Of a stretch of 64,000 nt of DNA, positions 26,038-35,856 are shown in pieces. Below the pieces are notes generated by a model. It was not told the DNA's origin, made no database searches, and worked only from the letters and a program-made list of their open reading frames with translations. The position numbers were made by a program, and so were the translations under genes. Positions within the stretch are counted from its first letter, which is position 1; each line of letters starts with the position of its first letter. Source of the DNA: Puia sp. (GTDB lineage: Bacteria; Bacteroidota; Bacteroidia; Chitinophagales; Chitinophagaceae); NCBI GenBank assembly GCA_031292515.1, contig JARLGZ010000080.1:81636-145635 (forward strand), written 5' to 3'.

Positions 26038-26270
26038 AGACGGGTTTTAGGAAGTCGATTTGTTTAAAGGGCAATTCGCCCACTCTAACGGCGAAATGTA
26101 TCGTCCTATGATCCGTTTTTGGACGTTTTTTTATTTTGCGGACGTATTTTTATGAGGGGCTCATTTAATTGCTTGTATGTCAGTTAACTAAACAAATCCT
26201 GGACCCAACAGACCGAAAACTGAATAACCGGACAAATCGTAAACTGAATAAATCGCCGGGCGTGGTCTTC

Positions 26271-27494
26271 TTAGGCCAGCAGCTTGCTCCTCGCGATCAG
26301 GCATCCCCCGATCACCCCGGCCTTTTCACCTAGCTGGGATACGAACAGCTTTGTATCGCTGTTCACGAGGCTCAGAGAATATTTATTGATGGCGCTCCGG
26401 ATCGGGAGATAGATATAATCGCCTGTATTCATCAGCGTACCACCCAGAATCACCATCTCCGCATTGAATATATTAATGAGCAGGGCTACGCCCCGTCCTA
26501 TCTTTTCTCCGATTTCCGCAAGCAGGTCGATGGAAAGCATGTCCTCATTCCGCGCCGCCTCGATAATATCGGTCAGCCGGATCTCTCCCGGTTTTTCCGG
26601 ATTGCCGGCAATGGACGAGGTCTGGCCCTGGTCCATCTTCTCTTTGAACAGGCGGATCAAGGCCCTCCCGGATGCCTCTGTTTCCAGGCATCCCTTCTTA
26701 CCACAATGACAAAGGATCTCATTGTCGAAAAACGGAATATGACCGATCTCGCCGCTAAAGCCGGATTTCCCGTAGTATACCTTCCCGTCAATCAGGATGC
26801 CCAGGCCCAGACCATAGTCGAGGTTCAGGAACAGGACGTTCTTCTCATTTTTGACGATTCCCTTATGGAATTCTCCGTATGCCATCGCCCTGGAATCATT
26901 TTCGAGGAAGGTTCTGATACCTAACTGCCGCTCTACGATGCTGCTCAGGGGCTCCTCGTTGAAATGAAAAAAACTGTAGCTATTGCCATTGTTCGTGTTG
27001 ATCCTGCCTCCCAGGTTGATGCAAAGTGACAGGATATGGTCCGAATTGACGGGCGCATCGCGGATAAAAACCCTGATGAGCGAGATCAAGGCATCCAGGG
27101 ATTGGCCGGTGTTCTCCAGCAAGTAGGGGATTCTCATATTGGCCGTGACGAGGTTTTTTGTAAAATCCAGCAACCCGATGCTCACATAATAATGCTTCAC
27201 ATCCACTCCCAGGAAGAAACACGAGTCGGCCACCAGGCCATATATACTGGCAGGCCGTCCCACCGCCGAATCGATTTTTCCGCAATCCTTCAAAAGACCA
27301 TCCGCGATCAGCTCATTGATCAGACTCGTGGCCTTTGGCGGGCTGATATTCAGGGCTGATGCCAGGTCCGTAATGGTGGTCTCACCATGCTGGTCGAGAT
27401 GGTTGATGATCATCCTCTTCCTCTCCTTGTTCTTATAGGCCACCCCGGATATGCTCTCCCCGGAAAAGAAGTCGAGTAAATTATGCTGTTGCAT
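26271..27494 (-). CDS. ROK-family transcriptional repressor (NagC/Mlc type)
   Basis: 407 residues. A winged helix-turn-helix (about 25-85: TITDLASALNISPPKATSLI) precedes a ROK sugar-kinase-like domain. The zinc site CHCGKKGCLE (262-271) and GEIGHIPF are present, and FLENDSRAMAYGEFHKG matches the ligand-binding region. The kinase phosphate loop is replaced by GVDVKHYYV, so sugar binding without phosphorylation is expected. It is divergent from the epimerase-SusC/D operon, which it most likely represses until an amino sugar or its phosphate binds. The AT-rich intergenic repeats are candidate operators. Confidence 0.92.
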   Translation of the reverse strand: MQQHNLLDFFSGESISGVAYKNKERKRMIINHLDQHGETTITDLASALNISPPKATSLINELIADGLLKDCGKIDSAVGRPASIYGLVADSCFFLGVDVKHYYVSIGLLDFTKNLVTANMRIPYLLENTGQSLDALISLIRVFIRDAPVNSDHILSLCINLGGRINTNNGNSYSFFHFNEEPLSSIVERQLGIRTFLENDSRAMAYGEFHKGIVKNEKNVLFLNLDYGLGLGILIDGKVYYGKSGFSGEIGHIPFFDNEILCHCGKKGCLETEASGRALIRLFKEKMDQGQTSSIAGNPEKPGEIRLTDIIEAARNEDMLSIDLLAEIGEKIGRGVALLINIFNAEMVILGGTLMNTGDYIYLPIRSAINKYSLSLVNSDTKLFVSQLGEKAGVIGGCLIARSKLLA

Positions 27495-27570
27495 GAAGTA
27501 GTAGAGTATTGAATGGACAATTTAAGGCAAGGTATCGAAAAATATTTTTTTAAGCCAGGACTTGGCTTCT

Positions 27571-27657
27571 CTAATTAAAAAAATAATTTAATAATTATTT
27601 AAAGTTTAAGAATAAAAATTATTAGTTTAGCTAATTAAATAAATTAATTTATTATTA
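27571..27657. promoter_or_regulatory. Paired AT-rich direct repeats, candidate ROK operators
   Basis: Two 27-base elements beginning CTAATTAAA start at 27571 and 27631, exactly 60 bases apart, and agree at most positions. The second contains the perfect palindrome TAAATTAATTTA (27640-27651); the first contains AATAATTATT. AT-rich palindromes are the usual targets of NagC/Mlc-type ROK repressors, and the sites lie between the repressor and the operon it adjoins. Confidence 0.6.
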
Positions 27658-27686
27658 AGGACCCATTAGGAAAAAATTTTACGAAT

Positions 27687-28919
27687 ATGACCCTTGCTGT
27701 TCCGTTTTCTTCAGATTCGCCGGATACTGCCAACTCCCTGACCCAACGCTATGCTGCCCTCTACAAAGAAGAACTGCTGGGGAATATCCTTCCTTTCTGG
27801 CTTGCAAACAGCCAGGACAGCGTCCACGGAGGGTACTTTACCTGCCTCAACCGGGACGGCAGCAGGTATGACTCGGACAAATTCATGTGGCTGCAGGGGC
27901 GCGAAGTATGGTGCTTTGCCTTTATGTATAACCACCTCGAGCCACGAAAAGAATGGCTCGAGGCGGCCACCCGGGGAGCCGGGTTCATGGAGAAATTTGG
28001 AAGGGACAAAAAAGGCCACTGGTATTTCTCGCTGACCGAAGAGGGTAAACCCCTCACGCAGGCATATAATATATTCAGCGACTGTTTCGCGGCCATGGCA
28101 TTCTCATCCCTGCATAAGGCCTTACCCGGCAAAGGCTATGATGCCATCGCACTCCGGACGTTTGAAAATATCCTGGCCCGGGGGGACCGCTGGAAAGGAA
28201 GCTATGACAAGACATTCCCGGGTACACGGCCGCTGAAGAGTTTCGCCCTTCCCATGATCCTCTCCAACCTCTCCATAGAAATGGAACACCTGCTCGGCAA
28301 AGAGAGGGTCGATGCCTCTCTCCCTTCCCTGGTCAGGGAAGTCATGGAAGTATTCTACCGGCCGGAATTGGGACTGGTCGTCGAGCACGTCTCCAAAGAC
28401 GGGAACCTCAGCGACAGTTTTGAGGGGCGCCTGCTGAATCCCGGCCATGCCATCGAAGCGATGTGGTTCATCATGGATATCGGCGTCCGCATGCACGATA
28501 AGACCCTGATCGAAAAATCGGTCTCTATCCTGCTGAATACCCTGGAATCCGGATGGGACAAGGAATATGGCGGCATCTTCTATTTCCTGGACCGTCTCGG
28601 CCGCCCGCCCCAGCAATTGGAATGGGACCAGAAACTGTGGTGGGTACATGCAGAAGCGCTGGTCGCCCTCGCAAAAGGCTTTGCATACACCGGGGATCCA
28701 CGATGCCTCCGCTGGTTCCGGCAGGTGCATGATTATACGTGGAAGCATTTCCGCGACGAAGAGTATGGAGAATGGTTCGGGTATCTGAACCGCCGGGGAG
28801 AAGTGCTCCTGAGCGCGAAAGGCGGAAAATGGAAGGGTTGTTTTCATATCCCCAGAGCGCTGTTCCAGGTTTCCAAAACCTTCGAAAAAATCAATTTCCC
28901 GACCCCGGCCGATAAATGA
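27687..28919 (+). CDS. N-acylglucosamine 2-epimerase (AGE/RnBP family)
   Basis: 410 residues. It interconverts N-acetylglucosamine and N-acetylmannosamine at C2, in the cytoplasm. The (alpha/alpha)6 barrel is covered end to end, and the sequence is close to animal renin-binding protein in the two active-site zones: NPGHAIEAMWFI (about 249-260) and QLEWDQKLWWVHAEALVAL with its histidine near 324, then EYGEWFGYLNRRGEV and KGGKWKGCFHIPRAL. This favours true AGE over cellobiose 2-epimerase. As first gene of the operon, it points to ManNAc or a related N-acyl sugar as catabolic intermediate. Confidence 0.92.
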   Translation: MTLAVPFSSDSPDTANSLTQRYAALYKEELLGNILPFWLANSQDSVHGGYFTCLNRDGSRYDSDKFMWLQGREVWCFAFMYNHLEPRKEWLEAATRGAGFMEKFGRDKKGHWYFSLTEEGKPLTQAYNIFSDCFAAMAFSSLHKALPGKGYDAIALRTFENILARGDRWKGSYDKTFPGTRPLKSFALPMILSNLSIEMEHLLGKERVDASLPSLVREVMEVFYRPELGLVVEHVSKDGNLSDSFEGRLLNPGHAIEAMWFIMDIGVRMHDKTLIEKSVSILLNTLESGWDKEYGGIFYFLDRLGRPPQQLEWDQKLWWVHAEALVALAKGFAYTGDPRCLRWFRQVHDYTWKHFRDEEYGEWFGYLNRRGEVLLSAKGGKWKGCFHIPRALFQVSKTFEKINFPTPADK

Positions 28920-28924
28920 CTTCG

Positions 28925-29002
28925 AAACACAAAACATTCGAGCAGGAGACGTTCAAACACGAGAACATTGAAACACGAGAACATTGAAACACAATACTTT
29001 GT
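28925..29002 (+). repeat. 16-bp spacer repeat (AAACACGAGAACATTG)
   Basis: Copies at 28955-28970 and 28971-28986 are identical; degenerate copies lie at 28925-28940 and 28987-29002. They occupy the spacer between the epimerase and SusC genes. Function unknown. Confidence 0.8.
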
Positions 29003-29064
29003 AACACGGATCTTGCATCAAATGACTTTCAGGCACATAACTCTTCAAACCAAAACTTCCGCAT

Positions 29065-32000
29065 ATGATCAATTTCTTCAGGCTTTTAAAAAAGAGACCG
29101 CGAGTAGTCTGCTTATTCCCCCTGCTGTTCCTGTTCACGGCAGTCAACGCCCAAACCGTAATGGTCAGCGGGGTGGTGAAGGATGATAAGGGACAGCTGC
29201 TCAGCGGCGTTACCATCAAAGTAAAAGGCGCTTCAATCATGACGATGTCGGATGAAAACGGCAAGTTCCATGTCAGTGCGCCGGGAACCGCGATCGCCCT
29301 TGTTTTCTCTTATCTCCGGCTTCCAAACAAGGAAGTCGTCACAGCCTCGGACAACAACCTGCAAGTGGTGATTCCCGTGGGCGATAACAAAATGGACGAA
29401 GTAGTGGTGGTGGGTTATGGTACGCAGAAAAAAGCGTCCCTGCTGGGCGCCATCTCTACGGTCGGCGCGGCCGATATCATGAGAGGGGCCGGCACCAACT
29501 TGTCACAGGCCATCGTGGGGAAATTGCCCGGATTGGTGACCCGCCAGGAATCGGGTCTCCCCGGATCAGACCAGGTGGACATCTATGTGCGCGGTTTCGG
29601 GTCTTTGAACAGCAATACGCCCCTGGTCCTGGTAGACGGAGTAGAACGTGATATCAGCAGCCTGGACCCCTCCGAGGTGGAATCGGTAACCATCCTGAAA
29701 GACGCGGCTTCCGCAGCCGTCTATGGCGTACGTGGGGCCAACGGCGTTATTTTGGTAACTACCAAACGGGGAAAAACAAGCAAACCGACCTTCTCCTATA
29801 CCGGCTCCTACACGATCAGCCAAAGCACCCGGCTGCCGCAATACCTGAACGGCGAAGAATTCGTGAAATGGTACAACTATGCAGATGAGATCAACGGCAG
29901 GTCGCATACATTCCCCGACGCAGTGGTCAACAAAGTGACAAAAGGGGATCCCGACGGCATCTATGGGAACACGAATTGGGAGAAAAGGATGTTGAAATCG
30001 GCGCCTACCATGCAGCATAATATCAGCCTGCGCGGAGGTGACCAGTCCATTAAATATTTTATGTCCCTCGGCTATCTCGATCAGCTCGGCATCATCAGCG
30101 GTGTAGATTATTCCCGCTACAACCTGCGGTTGAATGTAGACGCCAATGTGACCAACGATTTTTCAATCGGGCTGAACCTGAGCGGCAATTTGGGCAACGC
30201 GAACAGCCCCCAGATCTCCAATTTTACAGGCAATGGCAACTCCGTGACGACCAACCTGATGAACCAGATCATTACCGCACATCCCTACCTGAATGCCAGG
30301 ACCCCGGACGGGCAATACCTGAGCTCCGCCCTGGAACCGGGCAACAACCCCCAGGCGGCGAGAGACCTGTCAGGCTATAACGACAATGACAATACCGGCC
30401 TGCAAAACAGCCTCACCCTGCAATACAAACTGCCCCATGTCCGCGGACTCTCCTTCAAGACAGTCGCGAGCTACGACAGGAACTTCTACCATACAAAATC
30501 CTTTTATACACCCTATACCCTGGCAACCGCCGATCCTACCCAGTCATCGCCTTCCCTGTACCAGACGGCATCGCCTTACGGCACCATCGCCCAACTGAGT
30601 GAAAGCTATACCCAGTCCAACCGCTGGACCCTGCAGGAATACGTCAACTACGACCGCTCATTTGGCAAACATACGGTCGGAGCGCTGATCGTTGCCGAGC
30701 AGTCGGGGTATCATTATACCGGTCTCGGCGCTTCCGCCCAGAACTTCGACCTGACCGACCTGAGCGAATTCAGCTTTGCAAAGGACAACCCGGTCAAACC
30801 GACCGGGAGCAGCAGCACCACCAACAGGGTGGGTTGGGTAGGCCGGTTTAACTATGTATATGACAACCGCTATTTATTCGAGTTCTCGGGGCGTGAGGAT
30901 GCGTCAACCAATTTTCCGAAAAGCAACAGGTATGGTTTCTTCCCTTCTTTTTCCACCGGCTGGCATGTATCGGAAGAAAAATTTTTCAAAGATTGGGAGA
31001 CTTCGATCAGCAACCTGAAACTAACGGCCTCTTACGGTATCCTGGGCAACGATGCCACGGGAGGCGCCTACCAATATCTTCAATATTTCAATCTTTCGAC
31101 CAGCCCTGTAGCCAACCTGGGGGGCTCCAATGTCAATGGCCTGCTGCCTACCTCTTATCCCAACACGAACCTCACCTGGGAGAAATCGAAAACGGCCAAC
31201 CTCGGTCTGCAGGTAGAATGGTGGAAGGGCCTGCTGAGCGCCGAGTTTAACGGGTTTTATAAGTTGACCACCAATATCCTCACCACGGTCTCCAGCACCT
31301 ATCCCCCGTCCCTGGGCGGCTATTATCCGACCACCGTCAATTCGGGGAAAGTAGATAACCGCGGCTTTGAGCTGGTGCTCGGACATAAAAACAAGCTGGG
31401 ACAGTTCTCCTACTCCCTGACGGGCAGCCTCAGCTGGTCCCACAACAGGATCCTGAATATGGACCAGTCCGCCGATATCCCCGAATACCTGAGCCTGATC
31501 GGACACCCCATGGGCGCCAAGACCGGGCTGATCGCGCAAGGTCTCTTTAAAACCGACGCCCAGGCCGCGGAATCCCCGAACGTGAGTAGCACCGCAAGGG
31601 CAGGGGATATCAGGTATAAAGACATCAACGGCGATGGCAAAATCACCTATGACCAGGATGTCACGATCATAGGACGCAGCAGCTATCCCGAATTGAACTA
31701 TAGCCTGAACTATGCTTCCTCGTGGAAACAGTTCGAGCTCTCCTTTTTGATACAGGGCACCGCGATCTGCGACAATGCGCTGATGGGTTATTATGACGGG
31801 ATAGGGTGGGACGACACCCAATTCACCCGTGATTTTTACAATGGCGGGAATACACCGAAATACCTCGTCGAAGGGTCCTGGTCACCCGCGAATCCCTCTG
31901 GCAAATATCCCCGGCTGGATAATCAGTGGAGAGCCAACAACAACTGGGCCTCTTCGATGTGGATCGTCAACGGAGCCTATCTCAGGCTGAAAAATGTCCA

Positions 32001-32184
32001 GTTGGCCTATAATATCCATAGGTCCGGGCACGGATCTCCTTTCGACGCGCAGATCTATCTCGCCTCGATGAACCTCTTGACTTTTTCGGCCTTTAAATAC
32101 CTGGACCCGGAAGCACCGAATGTCAATAACGGCTATTACCCGCAACAAAAGACCTATAGCCTGGGAGCCCGTATCACATTCTAA
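29065..32184 (+). CDS. SusC/RagA-type TonB-dependent outer-membrane transporter
   Basis: 1039 residues. Signal peptide about 1-30, then a CarboxypepD_reg-like domain (VMVSGVVKDDKGQLLSGVTI, about 32-110), the SusC signature EVVVVGYGTQKK near 112, a plug domain (VDIYVRGFGSLNSNTPLVLV, ILKDAASAAVYGVRGANGV) and a 22-strand barrel ending in GARITF with a terminal aromatic. No STN domain precedes the linker, so sigma/anti-sigma signalling through it is unlikely. It imports an oligosaccharide across the outer membrane with the SusD-like lid encoded next. Confidence 0.96.
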   Translation: MINFFRLLKKRPRVVCLFPLLFLFTAVNAQTVMVSGVVKDDKGQLLSGVTIKVKGASIMTMSDENGKFHVSAPGTAIALVFSYLRLPNKEVVTASDNNLQVVIPVGDNKMDEVVVVGYGTQKKASLLGAISTVGAADIMRGAGTNLSQAIVGKLPGLVTRQESGLPGSDQVDIYVRGFGSLNSNTPLVLVDGVERDISSLDPSEVESVTILKDAASAAVYGVRGANGVILVTTKRGKTSKPTFSYTGSYTISQSTRLPQYLNGEEFVKWYNYADEINGRSHTFPDAVVNKVTKGDPDGIYGNTNWEKRMLKSAPTMQHNISLRGGDQSIKYFMSLGYLDQLGIISGVDYSRYNLRLNVDANVTNDFSIGLNLSGNLGNANSPQISNFTGNGNSVTTNLMNQIITAHPYLNARTPDGQYLSSALEPGNNPQAARDLSGYNDNDNTGLQNSLTLQYKLPHVRGLSFKTVASYDRNFYHTKSFYTPYTLATADPTQSSPSLYQTASPYGTIAQLSESYTQSNRWTLQEYVNYDRSFGKHTVGALIVAEQSGYHYTGLGASAQNFDLTDLSEFSFAKDNPVKPTGSSSTTNRVGWVGRFNYVYDNRYLFEFSGREDASTNFPKSNRYGFFPSFSTGWHVSEEKFFKDWETSISNLKLTASYGILGNDATGGAYQYLQYFNLSTSPVANLGGSNVNGLLPTSYPNTNLTWEKSKTANLGLQVEWWKGLLSAEFNGFYKLTTNILTTVSSTYPPSLGGYYPTTVNSGKVDNRGFELVLGHKNKLGQFSYSLTGSLSWSHNRILNMDQSADIPEYLSLIGHPMGAKTGLIAQGLFKTDAQAAESPNVSSTARAGDIRYKDINGDGKITYDQDVTIIGRSSYPELNYSLNYASSWKQFELSFLIQGTAICDNALMGYYDGIGWDDTQFTRDFYNGGNTPKYLVEGSWSPANPSGKYPRLDNQWRANNNWASSMWIVNGAYLRLKNVQLAYNIHRSGHGSPFDAQIYLASMNLLTFSAFKYLDPEAPNVNNGYYPQQKTYSLGARITF

Positions 32185-32199
32185 CCATCCTCTAAAAGA

Positions 32200-32320
32200 A
32201 GCCAATTGTTTAAAAGGAGCCAATTGCATAAAGGCGCTAATCGTTAAAAAGAGCTGACCGTTTAAAGGCGCTGATTGTTTAAAAGGACTAATCGTTAAAA
32301 AGAGCCGATCATCAATAACA
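32200..32320 (+). repeat. Degenerate repeats in the SusC-SusD spacer
   Basis: The 169-base spacer is made of shuffled phrases. CTAATCGTTAAAAAGAGC occurs exactly at 32237-32254 and 32288-32305, and GAGCCAATTG-type and GTTTAAAGGCGCT-type phrases recur between them. No terminator is seen, so read-through to SusD is expected. Confidence 0.75.
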
Positions 32321-32353
32321 GGCAAACTGTTTACAAGGAACTAACTATCTAAA

Positions 32354-34009
32354 ATGAGCAAGATCATGAAAAAGTATCTTTTATATATCATCCTGGTGGC
32401 CGTTCTGCCGGTCGCCGGATGTAATAAATTCCTCACGCCGGATCCCACCGATAAATATGCGGAAAGCGTCGCCTTCAGCAGTGAAGCCAATGCAAAATTG
32501 TATGTGAATTCATTTTATCCCATACTCAGCTACTATGGTTTGTTCGGTTCGGCCTATCTGGGTGGGAATATGTACACGGACGGGCTGTCCGATATCATCA
32601 AAACGGCAGGGAGCACCATCGGGTCTAACGGCGCCATCGCCAATATCTATGCCACCACGCCCGGCCAGATCACGCCCGACCAGGATGCCCTCGATATCTG
32701 GACCAACGCATACTATTATATCCGGCTGATCAATGGATTCCTGTCCGGGGTGCAAAGCAGCAGCCTCGGGGATTCCGTGAAGAATGAGTTATCCGGCGAA
32801 GCCAGGTTCTTCAGGGGATACCTGTATTTTCTCCTGATGAGAAATCATGGCAGCGTCATCCTGCTGACAGAGCTTACTACCAGCAAAAATAACCCGCGGA
32901 GCCAGGCCAGCGATTGCTGGGACCTCGTGGCTTCAGATCTGGATGCCGCCGCTCAATATCTGCCGGAGACCTGGTCGGGGTCCGATGCCGGGAGGATTAC
33001 CAAAGGCGCCGCGTATGCGATGAAATCAAGGGCCATGCTTTACGCCCAGCGATGGCAGGCGGCTTATGATGCGGCGACCGCTACGCTGGCCATGGTGACC
33101 GACGGCACCTATGCCCTGAACCCTTCCTATGCGGCGGCCTTTCGCTCCTATGCCAAAGGGAATAAAGAGGCGATCCTGGAATTCGACTATAGCTATCCCC
33201 AGCTAACCCATAGTTATGACGCCATCGCCAGCCCGGGCGGAGACGACAGCCTCTATCAATTCGGAGGGGATATACAGCCAACGCAGGAACTCGTCGAAAT
33301 GTACGAGATGGCGGGCGGCGGCGCCGTGGACTGGTCTCCCTGGCATAATACCGGCGTCACGTCCACGCCCCCCTGGGCTTCCCTGGAACCACGCTTCCAG
33401 GCCACGGTCCTTTATAACGGCAGCACCTGGAAAGGACGAACCCTGGAGACTTATCCCGGCGGCACAGACGGCTGGATCGCTTATCCGCCCGCCGCGGGTA
33501 GCAACAGAGGCGCGTCTGAGACAGGTTACTACCTGAAAAAGAACCTGGATTCTACCCACACGGACCTGGTAAACATAGCCAGCTCGCAGACGATGGTGGA
33601 AATCCGGTTGGCCGAAGTCTATCTGAATTATTCCGAAGCCGCCTACCAGCTCAACCAGATAGCGGATGCCAACGCCGGCATCAATGCCGTACGCAACCGT
33701 GCCGGCCTTCCTTCGCTGAGTCTTTCGGGAGACGCCCTGCTATCCCAGATAAAGAAGGAGCGGACGATCGAACTGGCCGGCGAAGGACAGCACTATTGGG
33801 ATCTGAGGAGATGGCAGGACGCAGCAACCACCCTGAGCGGGATCTATGTTCATGGACTGAAGGTGAACAATACCGGGTCGTCCTTCACCTACGATTATAT
33901 CACCTGTGACGACGCACCCCGGGAATTCCCCGCCAAATTGTATGCGCTTCCTATTTTATCCGCGGAACTGGTCAACAACCCCGGATGTGAACAAATTCTA
34001 GGATGGTAA
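32354..34009 (+). CDS. SusD/RagB-type glycan-binding lipoprotein
   Basis: 551 residues. Signal peptide with lipobox LPVAGC (cysteine 23), then the TPR-based SusD fold: ALDIWTNAYYYIRLINGFLS, SGEARFFRGYLYFLLMRNHG and the typical C-terminal INAVRNRAGLPSLS, IKKERTIELAGEGQHYWDLR. A second ATG at 32366 (MKKYLLY) is an equally good start. It forms the lid over the SusC barrel and binds the glycan at the surface. Sequence does not reveal the ligand. Confidence 0.95.
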   Translation: MSKIMKKYLLYIILVAVLPVAGCNKFLTPDPTDKYAESVAFSSEANAKLYVNSFYPILSYYGLFGSAYLGGNMYTDGLSDIIKTAGSTIGSNGAIANIYATTPGQITPDQDALDIWTNAYYYIRLINGFLSGVQSSSLGDSVKNELSGEARFFRGYLYFLLMRNHGSVILLTELTTSKNNPRSQASDCWDLVASDLDAAAQYLPETWSGSDAGRITKGAAYAMKSRAMLYAQRWQAAYDAATATLAMVTDGTYALNPSYAAAFRSYAKGNKEAILEFDYSYPQLTHSYDAIASPGGDDSLYQFGGDIQPTQELVEMYEMAGGGAVDWSPWHNTGVTSTPPWASLEPRFQATVLYNGSTWKGRTLETYPGGTDGWIAYPPAAGSNRGASETGYYLKKNLDSTHTDLVNIASSQTMVEIRLAEVYLNYSEAAYQLNQIADANAGINAVRNRAGLPSLSLSGDALLSQIKKERTIELAGEGQHYWDLRRWQDAATTLSGIYVHGLKVNNTGSSFTYDYITCDDAPREFPAKLYALPILSAELVNNPGCEQILGW

Positions 34010-34021
34010 AAAAATAACAAC

Positions 34022-35698
34022 ATGAAAAAATCTATCTCGATATGCCTGGCCGCCTTATCTTTTGCGCTGATCATAGGTCTGCTGGTGAACTCCTGCGCAA
34101 AAATCGCCCCGGCATTTACGGTAAAAAGCAGTGCCAAATCGCTCAGCGCCCTATACCTGACCTTTGCGGACGGAACCGGTGGCTTCAGCCCCGATACTTC
34201 TGCATCTAATGACAGCGCGATCATCATTCGTATTCCCTGGTATTACCCCGATGGCAGTTACACCCAGACTTCCCTTGACAGCCTTATCATAACGGGTTCG
34301 ATTCCCAACAGCTCTTATATGTCGCCGGCATTCGGGTTGACCAATTTCACCACCCCGAAAAAATATACCCTGACCGCGCAAAACGGGACAAAGGAGACTT
34401 TCACGATCACGGTGGTCCGCACGCATAGCAGCAAGGCGGCCATTACCTCGTTTAAGCTTAATGAGGCCAATATAAACGGGGTCATCGTGGGCGATACGGT
34501 CACCATCCCCTATGCGGGAACGACGTTGACCGGCCAGACGGCTACGGTAGAGCTTTCGAACTATGCGACCATTTCCCCCGACCCCACGATTTCCCGCGAC
34601 TACTCCAACCCGGTGCAGTACACGGTGACCGCCGACGATGGCACAAAGGTCGTTTACACCGTGAAACTGGGAATGCCCGTAAAAGTGGCTAAAGGGATCA
34701 GCAAGGTGACGATGTTATGGTCTAAATCGGCAGGGGACCTGAGTTTTACCGATTACCGGCAGATTTCCATAGCCGTGAGCGGGGGCTATTTTCTGCTACC
34801 CGTATCCAATGAATGGGTAAGCGGATCCCAGGTCCAATATTACAGCTGTAAGACGGGAGGATATGCGGGTAGCCTGAATGTGACCGGCGTGGAGCGCCTG
34901 TATGCCATTGCCAATGACAGCATGGGCAAGGTCGTGGGCATCAACAGTCTTTATGCAGGGAATAATGTCTGCCTGTACGAATGGGACAATGTCACCGCAG
35001 CCCCGAAATTGCTGGCGAAGACGACGGACTGGAGCAGCGTTGGCGGAGCCTTCTATGGCCGTAAGATCTCTGTTTATGGCAACCTGTCCGGGGATGCTGT
35101 GATCATGGCGACAACAGACGGCACCGGTGGCGGAGGCGTGAATAATATCTTGAAATGGACCGTAAAAGGCGGGGCGATCGTTTCACAGGATCCGGAGGTC
35201 ATCACCTATCCGGTCGCCTATGATTATGTGGCGAAGGCCGTTCCGACAGGTCCCGAATCCTCCTCCGATTTCTTTTTCTGCTCGAATTCGCCCAGCTTTA
35301 TGACGTACGTGAACGGGACCAGCCATGCCGTGGAATATAGCTTCAGCTCCAACTTCGTCGCCAGTCCCAGGGGTAATACACCGGCGCTGACCTGGTTTAC
35401 ATTCAACAACGCCAGCTTTGCAGCAGTAGTCGACGCGAGCGCCTACAGCAGCGCCTTGCATATTTTCGATGTCACCGACCCGTCCGTGATCGGGACTTCG
35501 GCTACTTCCGCCAATTATTCGTCGTTCCATGTCTTTGACGGATCTTCCAGCTATGTATCCTGCCCGGATCCCAACTACAATGTGACGGCCGAAATCGCCG
35601 TCGGACCCGTGTCGGCCGATGGGTATACCATGCCGGTATACTTCCTGGTGACGAACGGCGGCGTGGTGGCATACGAACTAAGTTGCGTCCAGCAATAG
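34022..35698 (+). CDS. DUF5018-domain surface lipoprotein
   Basis: 558 residues, start 12 bases after the SusD stop. Lipobox LVNSC (cysteine 25) anchors it in the outer membrane. Residues about 35-215 contain two tandem beta-sandwich repeats of DUF5018 type (KYTLTAQNGTKETFTITVV, QYTVTADDGTKVVYTVKL). The C-terminal 330 residues look like a beta-propeller or other all-beta module. Position third in the operon, after SusC and SusD, fits a surface glycan-binding protein (SusE/F-like role). No catalytic motif seen. Confidence 0.82.
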   Translation: MKKSISICLAALSFALIIGLLVNSCAKIAPAFTVKSSAKSLSALYLTFADGTGGFSPDTSASNDSAIIIRIPWYYPDGSYTQTSLDSLIITGSIPNSSYMSPAFGLTNFTTPKKYTLTAQNGTKETFTITVVRTHSSKAAITSFKLNEANINGVIVGDTVTIPYAGTTLTGQTATVELSNYATISPDPTISRDYSNPVQYTVTADDGTKVVYTVKLGMPVKVAKGISKVTMLWSKSAGDLSFTDYRQISIAVSGGYFLLPVSNEWVSGSQVQYYSCKTGGYAGSLNVTGVERLYAIANDSMGKVVGINSLYAGNNVCLYEWDNVTAAPKLLAKTTDWSSVGGAFYGRKISVYGNLSGDAVIMATTDGTGGGGVNNILKWTVKGGAIVSQDPEVITYPVAYDYVAKAVPTGPESSSDFFFCSNSPSFMTYVNGTSHAVEYSFSSNFVASPRGNTPALTWFTFNNASFAAVVDASAYSSALHIFDVTDPSVIGTSATSANYSSFHVFDGSSSYVSCPDPNYNVTAEIAVGPVSADGYTMPVYFLVTNGGVVAYELSCVQQ

Positions 35699-35760
35699 AA
35701 TCAGAAAGGCTCAATTTTATTGACAATCCTTGCAGAATGAGATATAATAATATGAGAGGG

Positions 35761-35844
35761 AATAGCTATCGTCAGACAAGGAATAACGATCATGAGACAG
35801 GGAATAACTATCGTCAGACAGGGAATAGCCGTTATCAGGCAGAA
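35761..35844 (+). repeat. Four-copy 21-bp tandem repeat before the GH10-like gene
   Basis: Units of 21 bases beginning AATA start at 35761, 35782, 35803 and 35824, differing by a few bases (for example AATAACTATCGTCAGACAGG). As 21 is divisible by three, the reading frame stays open across it, which makes the downstream ORF look longer than the real gene. Confidence 0.88.
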
Positions 35845-35856
35845 AATAGTCGTAAA

